From Adenophora triphylla var. japonica (Eukaryota > Streptophyta > Magnoliopsida > Asterales > Campanulaceae), in assembly GCA_022495995.1 (NCBI GenBank), contig JAFEMH010007474.1:1-64000 (forward strand): DNA of 64,000 nt, read 5' to 3'. Positions 21,994 to 30,813 of this stretch are shown here, in pieces (positions within the stretch are counted from its first letter, which is position 1; every line of letters starts with the position of its first letter). Under the pieces are notes generated by a model, which was not told the origin of the DNA, did not search any database, and saw only the letters and a program-made list of their open reading frames with translations. The translations under genes were made by a program, and so were the position numbers.

Positions 21994-22635
21994 GTATCTC
22001 TTCACCCTTTCTTCATTTCATATGTCCTTAAAACATTGAGGAAAATGTCTACCTCAAGTGTGTGGGGGGGGGTATTTATCTATTTTCATTTGCTTTTTAG
22101 TTTAGTTTTTTTTTCTTTCTTAGCTTAGTTGCATTTTTATTTATGTATGCATCTTGTTTTTATTCAAAAAAAAAAAATCCCTATGATTGCTCATCTTTAT
22201 GCTTGCAAATTACCTTAGGATAATGTCTTTCCTTTCCTTTTCATTTTTTTTATAAACTTAAAATTATTAGGAAAGAACTTAGGGATATTTTTAGGAAGTA
22301 ATTAAAGCATCATAAGTTAGCATAGCATTATATAGGATTTTGTTAAGAAAAAGCTTTATTTAGATTAGTTGAGTACTTTTTATCATCTTAAAGCTCTTGG
22401 TTATTTAAAAGTTTGTGAAATATTATAAATTGTTTCTTCAAATTGTACACTTTAAAAATTTTTGATTTTTATTCCCTCCTTAGAAATATTCATATTGTTT
22501 TGCATATTTTTTGAATCACAACCCTTCATAAAAATCCATCTTTCCATTTCAACTAATTGAATCAAGGCAACAAAATTTAATCTTAATGCTCCAAAGTGAC
22601 ATTGCCAATAAATTTTGGTATATAGCAAAAAGCAT
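21994..22635 (+). other. Athila 3' non-coding region with internal G-run (copy 1)
   Basis: Contains the Athila landmark at 22033-22074: an imperfect ACATTGAGG...AATGT repeat followed by AAGTGTGTGGGGGGGG. The rest is T-rich with no coding content. Confidence 0.7.
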
Positions 22636-22787
22636 CTATTATTTCCTTAGTAGCTCGAGGCACGGCGTTCAGGGCGACGATGCACTCTTGCCAAATGGAA
22701 ATAGTATATAAGTGTGTTTTGATCTAAGTATTAGGAACATGGGGTTCGCAGCCACAATGTATCCTACATGAATGGATCAAATCACTT
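22636..22787 (+). other. two serial hairpins with the GGCACGG...CGACGATG loop (copy 1)
   Basis: Unit 1 (22636-22707) closes with TATTATTTCC/GGAAATAGTA. Unit 2 (22710-22787) closes with AAGTG/CACTT and a perfect TTTGATC/GATCAAA. The loops match those of the three units at 5032-5267, including AAGTATTAGGAACATGG in unit 2. The copia-side unit 2 helix uses TATAC/GTACA in place of TGATC/GATCA, so pairing is largely kept through changes on both sides. Confidence 0.75.
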
Positions 22788-23308
22788 AAGTCTTTTGCAA
22801 AATATAACACGTTTAAACAAGATAAATTTGTAGCCTTGATAAAATTTTCCACTATCATCCTCCATTTTCATCTTTGTGATTCAAAAGAGCATATCAATTC
22901 CCATGAATACTTCTAACTTGTGAATAAATGATCATTCTTCATTTCAAGCAATAATCTTTTTCACAAAACACTCTTAAGAGTGAAAATTTCTTTATATACC
23001 AAGCTTATGATCCAAAGGTTCATCCTTCTCTACATTATGCTTTGCTTAGTCAAAATACTACTTATGTTATAATGATTTATTGTTCTTAAGACTACTCTCT
23101 AAAAATCTTCCTAAGCCTCTTTCTAAAAATAATCTCTAAGGTTATAAGAAAAGATTTGAAAAGGTAGATAAAAGAAAATATCTTCATGGCAATAAGGCTT
23201 GTAGCATTTATTTATTTTTTGAGGGATTCAACTTTAGATTTTTATCATTTGCATTTCATCTTCTCCATCTTTTTATCCTTATCTTGCTTGGGGACAAGCT
23301 AGAATTTA
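22788..23308 (+). other. Athila 3' untranslated stretch (copy 1)
   Basis: AT-rich and non-coding, and highly similar to 62148-62678 in copy 2. It ends in GGGGACAAGCTAGAATTTAG just before the polypurine tract. Confidence 0.7.
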
Positions 23309-23320
23309 GTGTGGGAGAGT
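23309..23320 (+). other. polypurine tract (copy 1)
   Basis: GTGTGGGAGAG immediately precedes TGATAAATTG, the start of LTR 2. The same sequence precedes LTR 3. It is the expected plus-strand primer for Athila elements. Confidence 0.8.
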
Positions 23321-23557
23321 TGATAAATTGCTATTTTATAGTCAATTATAGCAACGTAATTATTTCATTTAGTTAGATTTCATTACTATTTAGTTATGTT
23401 TTTAGCTTCTTTTATTATATATATGGGATTTTATGCTTGTTGGTATGTTTTCATATTTATACAGGTTTTCGATCCAATTTTATGAATATAAGGAGCTTAT
23501 GGATCAAGGCATAGAAGGGACAACTTCAAAATGATCATTCAGGCCAAAACCAAGCCA

Positions 23558-23783
23558 GAGCGGCCGTGCTTTATATAAGGGAGGGGCCATGCAAAAGCTC
23601 ATGTCAAGCCAAAATGGCCCCAATCAATGGAGTGGCCGAGTCTTCAAATCTGGAGCGGCCGAGCACAACAGGCCAGAGCGGCCGTGTAGCAAATGCTGGA
23701 GCAGCCGTGCATAATGGCCAGTTCGAATTGGAATTTGGCGCCAAGGCTTGCACGGCCGTGCAAATCACAACGCACGGCCGTGC
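23558..23783. repeat. 23-bp-periodic GAGCGGCCGTGC array in LTR U3
   Basis: Copies of GAGCGGCCGTGC with small changes start at 23558, 23581, 23630, 23653, 23676 and 23699. The steps are 23, 49, 23, 23 and 23 bp. Two perfect palindromes GCACGGCCGTGC follow at 23750 and 23772, 22 bp apart. The array ends about 85 bp upstream of the TATA-like box, so it sits where U3 enhancers lie. The layout recurs in LTR 3 (62927-63153), decayed in LTR 1, and at 59526-59633 before the env-like ORF. Confidence 0.85.
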
Positions 23784-23868
23784 ACTTACTGTTACCGGCT
23801 GGAAAGGCACCTTTTGAAGACAGATGTTTGAAGAAACACAACCTTAGCCTCGAATGCCTATTTAAAGG

Positions 23869-23877
23869 CCCTCTTGT
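23869..23877 (+). promoter_or_regulatory. TATA-like box of Athila LTR 2
   Basis: TATTTAAAG follows the GC-rich array and is conserved in all three LTRs (near 18822, here, and near 63229). It is a reasonable core promoter for the U3/R boundary, although no start site can be read from sequence. Confidence 0.45.
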
Positions 23878-24715
23878 ATCAGTTTTAAGGATCTGAATTT
23901 TGATAGAAATTACCATATTATACATAGCAAAAACTCTCTAGCAATTATTACTTCAAAATCTCTCAAAGATTTAACTTGTGTTCTTGGAGTTTATTTGAAG
24001 TATTGGAGCAATAAAATATCGAAGTTATGCTCAGCCTTTGTCTTCATACAAATAATAAGTTCTTCTATTTCCATCTCTATTTAAGCATTTATGTTTGTTT
24101 TAAGTATGGATCGTGAGTAATCCCCCGAATTCTTGGAGTTGGAAACTCAAAACGTATTTATTCATCATCTTTTACAAAGTCATGTCATCTTCTCTTCATC
24201 TTAACAATTCTCTTTATATTAAACACAAAATGACTTACAGTTTGGAGACGTCCAATTTGTATGATTCTTTTAATTGAGAGAAGTACCTAGCGGAGAATAT
24301 CGATTAACGGAACCATATAAAGGAACTAGGTTTCATTGATCACAAGAGTAGTTCAATGGCCTAGAGATGTTTCTTGAATGGAAAGTACATGGATTTTCGA
24401 ACATTAATGGATCCTTACTAATTATGGGCCATCGAGTGATAGGGCATAATTAGTGAAGGATACAAACGCTACTTGCTTGATCGTGAGAAGTAATGTAGGC
24501 ATAATGTACCATCCTTGATTTTGATGAATATTTACATTTTCAAAGACATGAATAATTGATGAATAAACGACTATATGAACTCCAATCCCGAGAATGCTTC
24601 TGTATTATAAGAGTTTAACTAAAGTATTTTCTGTGTATGTTTTTATCATTTTCTTAATTCAAACTATATTTCTCCCAATTAAAAAGAATTGTTAGGTTTT
24701 GAGACAACAAGTTTT

Positions 24716-24733
24716 TGGCGCCGTTGCCGGGGG
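24716..24733 (+). other. primer-binding site, tRNA-Asp (copy 2)
   Basis: TGGCGCCGTTGCCGGGGG matches the complement of the 3' end of plant tRNA-Asp over 17 nt. It is the best preserved Athila primer site in the window. Confidence 0.9.
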
Positions 24734-24851
24734 ACAACGGTTTACTTTTTGTATTTGTCTTTACTACAAATTTTTTTCTTTAATTTTTGTTTAAGTTTTC
24801 TTTCCAAAAATATGTTACGTTTAATTTCTTTGTTGAGTATTCTTGCAGTTT

Positions 24852-25478
24852 ATGAAACGGACTCAGATCTTCTTTGACAATTTTGATCCAAAACCTGAAA
24901 GAAGCTTTCACGAAAGGCTATGAAAACTCAAGGAAACATTAAATCAATACATGGCGGAAGAAGAGCCAGCAACACCTCCTAGGTCCCTAAGGGACTTCAT
25001 CAATCCAAGTACCCCGGTAACTAGATCTCCCATAGTTGTGCCGAATGCTAATGCGGCCAACTTTGAAATTAAGCCGCAACTACTTCATATGGTTATGAAT
25101 AACCAGTACATCGGAACTGCTTTCGAGGATCCACATCTTCATGTCCAAACATTTTTGGAATATTGTGACACAACTCGCATTCAGGGTGTCTCACCGAAAG
25201 CAATCAGAATGAACCTTTTCCCATTCTCTCTAAAGGACAAGGCAAAACAATGGTTGAACTCAGTCCCCCAGAACTCTTTAACAACATGGGACCAAGTTCA
25301 AGAGGCTTTCCTAGGGCGTTTCTTCCCACCAAGCAAGACCGCACAGATTCGTACAATGATAACCAATTTTTACCAAACAGAAAGTGAAACATTGTATGAC
25401 TCTTGGGAGCGTTTCAAAGAGCTCCTAAGAATGTGCCTACACCACGGGCTTGAAAAGTGGTTGATAGTTCATACCTTC
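24852..25478 (+). pseudogene. Athila gag, N-terminal segment (copy 2)
   Basis: Same gag as copy 1, starting ATG 24852, with a stop at about 24919 from an A-to-T change. It then reads through the gag domain (FEIKPQLLHMVMNNQYIG, PFSLKDKAKQWLNSVP, TWDQVQEAFLGRFFPPSKTA, ESETLYDSWERFKELLRMC). It breaks off after HTF at the Tat insertion; the next codons are found at 49122. Confidence 0.9.
25474..25478. other. TSD (left) of the Tat element
   Basis: CCTTC precedes the LTR start TGTTGTGGG. The same five bases follow the other LTR at 49122-49126, and joining the two sides restores the gag frame. Confidence 0.9.
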
Positions 25479-26060
25479 TGTTGTGGGTAAAATTCAGGAT
25501 TGCTACGTCTTGAGTTGTTATCAGCATGTCGACATCTTGAAACTCGAAAGTAAGGTAAAAATTGTTTACTTAATCAATTAATTTTTTATTTCTATTATAT
25601 TTATTTACAGGGATAAATAGAACGTGGGGAAAATCATGTTTTGTAGACTCCTTTCAACGGCTTGCAAGACTAAGTCAAGATGAAGATAACTCACCGAGAT
25701 TATAGGGGAGTTTGTTAGGACTTTATCTTTTCTGTTATTATATTTCTTGTTTATAAGCTCATGGCTGGAAACACACGACACAACACAGAAACACACGTAC
25801 TACACTCATAAAGCTCAAAAATACTTTGTAATCTGCCATAGCTTTCTGCTTTGTAATTCATTATTAATACAATTGTTTGGGAAGGTAGGTGCTCATAATC
25901 ACCTCTCGAGATTTTGTGCCGGCGAGATAGTTATCTCAAGGGTTTTCCTCGTTACATGATCGAGCCATCTTGATTACATTGTTGCACCAATTATATTCCA
26001 TTGCACCCTCCTTAGCTTCATTTCAAATTTCTTCATTGTTGATTGTTTTTTACCAAAACA
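25479..26060 (+). repeat. 5' LTR of the plus-strand Tat element
   Basis: TGTTGTGGG...ACCAAAACA; the TGTT/AACA ends are inverted. It contains TTATAAG at 25751 as a possible TATA box. The palindrome GAGATAGTTATCTC near 25926 is present in all five LTRs of this family in the window. Confidence 0.92.
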
Positions 26061-26063
26061 GTT

Positions 26064-26082
26064 TGGCGCCCACCGAGGGGCC
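26064..26082 (+). other. primer-binding site, tRNA-Lys type
   Basis: TGGCGCCCACCGAGGGGCC is one or two mismatches from the complement of the 3' end of plant tRNA-Lys, the usual primer for Tat-type elements. It starts 3 nt after the LTR. Confidence 0.8.
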
Positions 26083-26122
26083 ATTGGTTTTTTAATTGGT
26101 TCAAAATTCTTACGTTTCTACC

Positions 26123-28294
26123 ATGTCTACCCAACCTTTGACTTCCGCCGTCACCAAAACCCTTCCTAGCAGTGTGAATCCTCAAACCAGTAAACGGTCG
26201 ACAGTCGGAGGCCAAGAAACATTGCCTCCTCCTCCTCCTGTGAATTCTGGCAAAAAGCAGATGTCGCCATCTCCTGATCTTGAGATCAAGAGCATGCTGA
26301 TGCAGATGAAGAATCAGCTTGATCGTCAACAGAATAGCACCTCCTTGATAGCTGAAAGCTTGATCAAAGTGCAGAAAGATCAGGAGTTACTCTCCAAAAG
26401 AATGGATGCTGTCTCTTCTTACCGTCCTAGAACCCTCGATTTCAACATTGGGGACAGCTCTCAAACTTTCAATGAATTCCTACCAATGGCTTCATCTATG
26501 AGGATGTCAACATCTTCTCCTCCCATTACTACTTCTGTGGCGATGTCGACACCCTTAGCTACCAGCGCCTACAGGATGACCTTTCCAGAAGGGCCCATCT
26601 TCACTAATAGCACCGTTCTGACATCCTCTACAGATAATGTTAATCCTTTCGTTAATTTCAATACTAATTCTGTTTTAGATAATACTGCTCATACCACTAA
26701 CCCTTTTGCAGGAACCTACATTGCAAATCAGCTTCAGGAATTGAGAGATATGATCATGAATGTGCCAGGTGTCACCCCGCCTATCCAGCAAGTCTCCCCA
26801 ACATGTTACAATCAATCTCGTTTTACTCCAGCTGCGCATGTCGACATCCCGAAAGGATTCAGCGTTCCTACCATGAAATTGTATGATGGAAGTTTTAATC
26901 CTGAGGAGCATGTCGCCCACTACCAAGAAAAGATGGAGATTGTTTGTATCCAGCTCCAGTTTCATGAGTCTTGTTTGTGTCGAGGGTTCGGTTCGACGTT
27001 GGTAGGACCGGCATTGAAGTGGCTGATCCGTCAACCTCCTGGTTCTATTGGCTCGTTTGCTCAGCTTGTCAACCTCTTCAACAACCAATTTTCTTGTAGC
27101 CGGCAATTTGAAAAGCTCACTAGTGATCTCTACCGAATCACCCAGCAACCCGCTGAAGCCTTAAAAGACTTTGTTAACAAGTTTAATAAAGAAGTCTTGG
27201 AGATCCCCAACCTGGACAAGGCGACAGCTGCAGAAGATTTCAAAATGGGCTTGAAGAAGGATTCCCCTTACTATGAAGATCTAGTGATGAACCCGCGTAA
27301 GAAGATGGAGGATATCCGAAATCGGGCCCTAAGATTTATTAGGCTGGAAGAGGACAAGGCGCAGCAATCCAAGAATCCTGACAAGGCTTCATCATATGAC
27401 CATCCTGACAGGAAGATAGAATCATCTCACCAAAGACAGAACAGATCCAGACCCTACCAGAGAAATGACCATAACAAAGTCAATTATGTGGGAGATGATG
27501 ATGATTTTGAATCTCCTAAAATTTATGATTATTGTTTCTTTGTTGATGTTTCAGGTATCCTGTGTGCAATGATCAATCTTGGGGACAAAGCAAGGTGGCC
27601 TCGAAAGACCAACAAGTCATCTGGCTGGAAGGATAAATCCAAGTGGTGCGCCTATCATGAATATTTTGGACATCTTACCGAAGATTGCATCGCCTTGAGG
27701 AGAGAGATTAGTTACCTGTTGTCTAAGGGACATCTTAAAGACCTCCTTGGGAATCACAAGACCAAGACAGAGAGCAAAGATCCCGTTGCGACCAGACCAC
27801 CTTCTCCTCCTCCAGTGACAAAGGTAATCAATGTTATTAGTGGTTGTTCTGATATTTGTGGCACTTCTTACTCTGCAGCTAATAGGTTCGCCAAGCAAGC
27901 TAAAGATGAGAAACCTGAGAGATCCTCCAAGATGTCACAGCTCACATCCCATGATGTCATCTCCTTCGAAGAAAGTGATAGGGACAACATTATGGACCCA
28001 CACCATGACGCCTTGGTCATTGCACTCCAGATAGCTAACTACAAGGTCAGACGTATCCTAGTAGATGGGGGCAGCTCTGTGAATCTCATTATGCTGGATG
28101 CTCTGAAAGAAATGAAGATCCCTGAAGACAGCATTGTAAAGAGAACCTCGATGCTCATGGGTTTCAGTGGAGAAACCAAAAGTACAGTGGGTGAGATTAC
28201 ACTTCTAGTCTACGTCGAAGGTATCAATTCCATGGAGAGATTCTGCGTGATAGATAGTACAACTTGTTACAATGTGATCTTGGGAAGACCTTAG
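26123..28294 (+). pseudogene. Tat gag and protease (plus-strand element)
   Basis: ATG at 26123 (MSTQPLTSAVTK). A proline-rich N-terminus is followed by the gag domain at about residues 255-420, including LYDGSFNPEEHVAHYQ, GSTLVGPALKWLIRQPPGS and LKDFVNKFNKEVLEIPN. A zinc-knuckle-like motif WCAYHEYFGHLTEDC is at about 27645. The retropepsin core begins RRILVDGGSSVNLIMLD near 28050 (DGG in place of DTG) and ends YNVILGRP. The first stop, at 28292, is a TGG-to-TAG change; pol continues in the same frame, so gag and pol were one polyprotein. Confidence 0.9.
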
Positions 28295-29951
28295 ATCCAT
28301 GGAATGAAGGTTGTACCATCCACCTATCACCAATGTGTCAAGATGCCGACACCTTGGGGAGTTGTCAAGGTTTACAGTGATCAACAGTCAGCTAAAGAAT
28401 GTTATATGACTTCCATGATGGCATCAACAACCCCTAAGATTGCATAGCAATTACAAAGAAAAGCCCGTGAGGTCCTGGAGGCGAAGGAGCATGATGTGAA
28501 AGAGATACTCTTAGACCCCTCAACTCCAAATCTCAAGGTGCTCGTTGGTCAAGATATTCCAGCAGAAATCGAAGAAGATCTAGTTAACCTCTAGAAGAGC
28601 AGGATTAGAAGCTTCGCATGGAAACATAAAGATATGACATGCATCAGTAAGGATGTAATCACCCACAAACTAAACATCGATCCATCTTTCAGACCGATCC
28701 ACCAAAAGAGAAGAAAGTTCGCGCAGGAGAGGAACATCATCATCCAAGAAGAAGTGGACAGATTGCTCAAAGCTAAGACGATCAGAGAGGTCGAATATCC
28801 AAGATGGCTAGCAAATGTGGTGGTAGTAGAAAAGAAGAACGGAAAATGGAGAGTTTGTGTTGACTTCACTGACTTAAACTAAGCTTGTCCTAAAGATCCT
28901 TTTCCCTTGCCACACATTGATACTTTGGTAGATGCTACTTCTGGGCATGAAGTGTTGACTTTCCTGGATGCATCTTCAGAATTCCAGCAAATCCAGATGG
29001 AGCCATCCGATCAAGAGGATACCGCCTTCATCACCCCAACAGGTATTTATTGTTACATTGCAATGCCTTTTGGACTAAGAAATGCAGGTGCTACATACCT
29101 GAGGCTAGTCAACATGATGTTCAAGGAGCAGATTGGGGACACCATGGAGGTATACATTGACAATATGGTGATAAAGTCAAAGAAAGCTGAAGATCATGTT
29201 CGAGATCTTGCTCAAGCATTTGACATCCTGGACAAGTTCAACATGAAGCTGAACCCAGCAAAGTGCAACTTTGGCATGAAATCTGGAAAATTCTTGGGCT
29301 ACATGGTGACATAACGAGGGATAGAAGCAAGCCCGGAGCAGATCAGAGCAATCATCAATCTGACCTCGCCCAAATCATTAAAAGACGTTCAAAGATTGAC
29401 AGGGAAGGTGGCAGCACTGAATCGATTCATCTCAAAATCCTCAGACAGATGCAAGCCGTTCTATGGCATCTTAAAGAAGAATTCTAGGTTTAAATGGACT
29501 GATAAGCATGAACAAGCCTTTCAAGATTTGAAGCTTTACTTGTCAACACCTCCCCTACTTTCCAAACCTCAAGAAGGTGAGCCATTATGTGTCTACTTAG
29601 TTGTCTCCGAAACCGCAGTTAGTGCCGTCCTGGTCCGTGATCAAGATGGCATCCAGTAACCAATATACTATGTAAGTAAACATTGCTCGATGCGGAAACC
29701 AGGCATTCACACCTTGAAAAATTAATATTAGCTTTAATTTCTGCTTCAATTAAATTAAGACATTATTTTGAAACCCATGTTATTGTCATCCGTACTAACT
29801 ATCCAATAAAAAGTGTAATGAGAAAACCAGAAATGTCAGGAAGGATGGCCAAGTAGTCCGTTCAGTTAAGCACTTATGACATCAAATATGATCCTAGAAC
29901 AACAATAAAATCACAAGCACTTGCAGACTTTGTGGCAGACTTTAGCCCAAG
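28295..29951 (+). pseudogene. Tat RT and RNase H (plus-strand element, first half of pol)
   Basis: The reading frame continues from gag with stops at 28445, 28592, 28880, 29312 and 29657, and a frameshift near 29680. RT is clear: FRPIHQKRRKFA, KKNGKWRVCVDFTDLN, PHIDTLVDATSGHEVLTFLD, AMPFGLRNAGATY. The catalytic box reads YIDNM, so the second aspartate is replaced, whereas the nested copy has YFDDM. The connection and conventional RNase H follow (FKWTDKHEQAFQDLK, LVVSETAVSAVLVRDQDG). The sequence is cut after CCAAG by the nested element and resumes at 43792. Confidence 0.92.
29947..29951. other. TSD (left) of the nested Tat element
   Basis: CCAAG here and at 43792-43796 flanks the inverted Tat composite. 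Joining across it restores the host pol, as seen from the uninterrupted sequence of the nested copy near 36770. Confidence 0.9.
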
Positions 29952-30523
29952 TGTTTTGGTAAAAAAAATCAACAATGAAGAAATTTGAAATGAAATGAAG
30001 GAGGGTGCAATGGAATAAAATTGGTGCAAATCAAGATGGCTCGGTCATGTAACGAGGAAAGCCCTTGAGATAACTATCTCGCCGGCACAAAACCTCGGGA
30101 GGTGATTATGAGCACCTACCTTCCCAAACAATTGTATTATCAATGAATTACAAGGTAAAAAGCTATGGTGGATTACAACGTGTTCTTGAGCTATGTGAGT
30201 GTAATACGTGTGTATATGTGTTCGTGTCTACTTTTTTCCAACCATGAGCTTTAAATAATAAAAAGAAAACAGAAAAAATCAAATTCTAACTAACTCCCCT
30301 ACAATCTCGGTAAGTCATCTTCATCTTGACTTAGTCTTCCGATCCGTTGAAAGGAGTCTGTTGGTCATGGCTTTTCTCACGTGCTTTTTTATCCCTGTGA
30401 TTAAATATAACAGAAATAAATAAATAATTGTTTTAAATAAATTTTACCTTGTCCTCGAGTGTGAAGATGTTGACATGCTGATAAAAACTCAAGATGCATC
30501 AATTCTGAATTTTACCCATAACA
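29952..30523 (-). repeat. 3' LTR of the nested Tat element
   Basis: The plus strand reads TGTTTTGGT...CCCATAACA, 572 bp, the reverse complement of a Tat-family LTR. It is closest to the outer 5' LTR at 40595-43791. Confidence 0.92.
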
Positions 30524-30543
30524 ATTGTCCCCAAAAAACTGTC
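30524..30543 (-). other. polypurine tract of the nested Tat element
   Basis: On the minus strand this reads TTTTTTGGGGACAAT directly before the LTR start TGTTATGGG. The identical arrangement precedes the host 3' LTR at 48540. Confidence 0.75.
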
Positions 30544-30813
30544 TTTTAAATAATTTAAAAGGTCAGTTTTTTCCACAACCTTCTTGAAGCCCTGCGGTTA
30601 ATTAATGGAGAAAAGACGTGGCGGTTGAGGGGTTAATCTCCTAATTAATTACCGTAACCACTTCCCTAGATCTAGGGCTCAAAACCAAAATCTCCTTTCA
30701 CTTTCTCCTTTACCTTTTCCAATCATTTTCATCGGTTCTTCTTTACGGTGGTGATTTCTGCTTTGAAGGTAAAATCCTTCCCTCCTTTTCTCTTCCTGTT
30801 TCTTTTTTCAAAC
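30544..30813 (+). promoter_or_regulatory. upstream region of the antisense gene (nested copy)
   Basis: Between the LTR and the antisense start codon. It contains an AT palindrome CTTTTAAATAATTTAAAAG at about 30541-30559 and a pyrimidine-rich run at 30690-30740 like a plant Y-patch. The host copy has counterparts at 48360-48530. Promoter function is inferred from position and composition only. Confidence 0.4.

Larger units (their letters stand above)
18306..24709 (+). mobile_element. Athila-type element, copy 1 (internally deleted)
   Basis: The structure is LTR 18306-19780, tRNA-Asp primer site, gag start, a deletion junction at about 20396-20402, env-like ORF, 3' non-coding module, polypurine tract, and LTR 23321-24709. 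Athila identity rests on the primer site, the GGGGACAAGC...AGTGTGGGAGAG 3' end, LTR ends TGATAA...ACA, and the third ORF. The right LTR is shared with copy 2, giving LTR-internal-LTR-internal-LTR. It lacks protease, RT, RNase H and integrase, so it could move only in trans. Confidence 0.85.
23321..24709 (+). repeat. Athila LTR 2 (shared; 5' LTR of copy 2)
   Basis: TGATAAATTG...GAGACAACA, 1389 bp. It has the best preserved GC-rich array (23558-23783), a TATTTAAAG box at 23869, and partly decayed hairpins. About 110 bp present near the end of LTR 1 are missing at about 24680. Confidence 0.9.

Noticed and set aside
23558..23783. Regularly spaced repeats resembling a CRISPR array
   Set aside because: The unit is only about 12 bp with degenerate spacers, sits in an LTR of a plant element, and has no cas context.
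26675..27148. A 157-codon minus-strand frame inside Tat gag
   Set aside because: It lies opposite the gag domain, whose plus-strand frame is clearly conserved, and has no similarity of its own.
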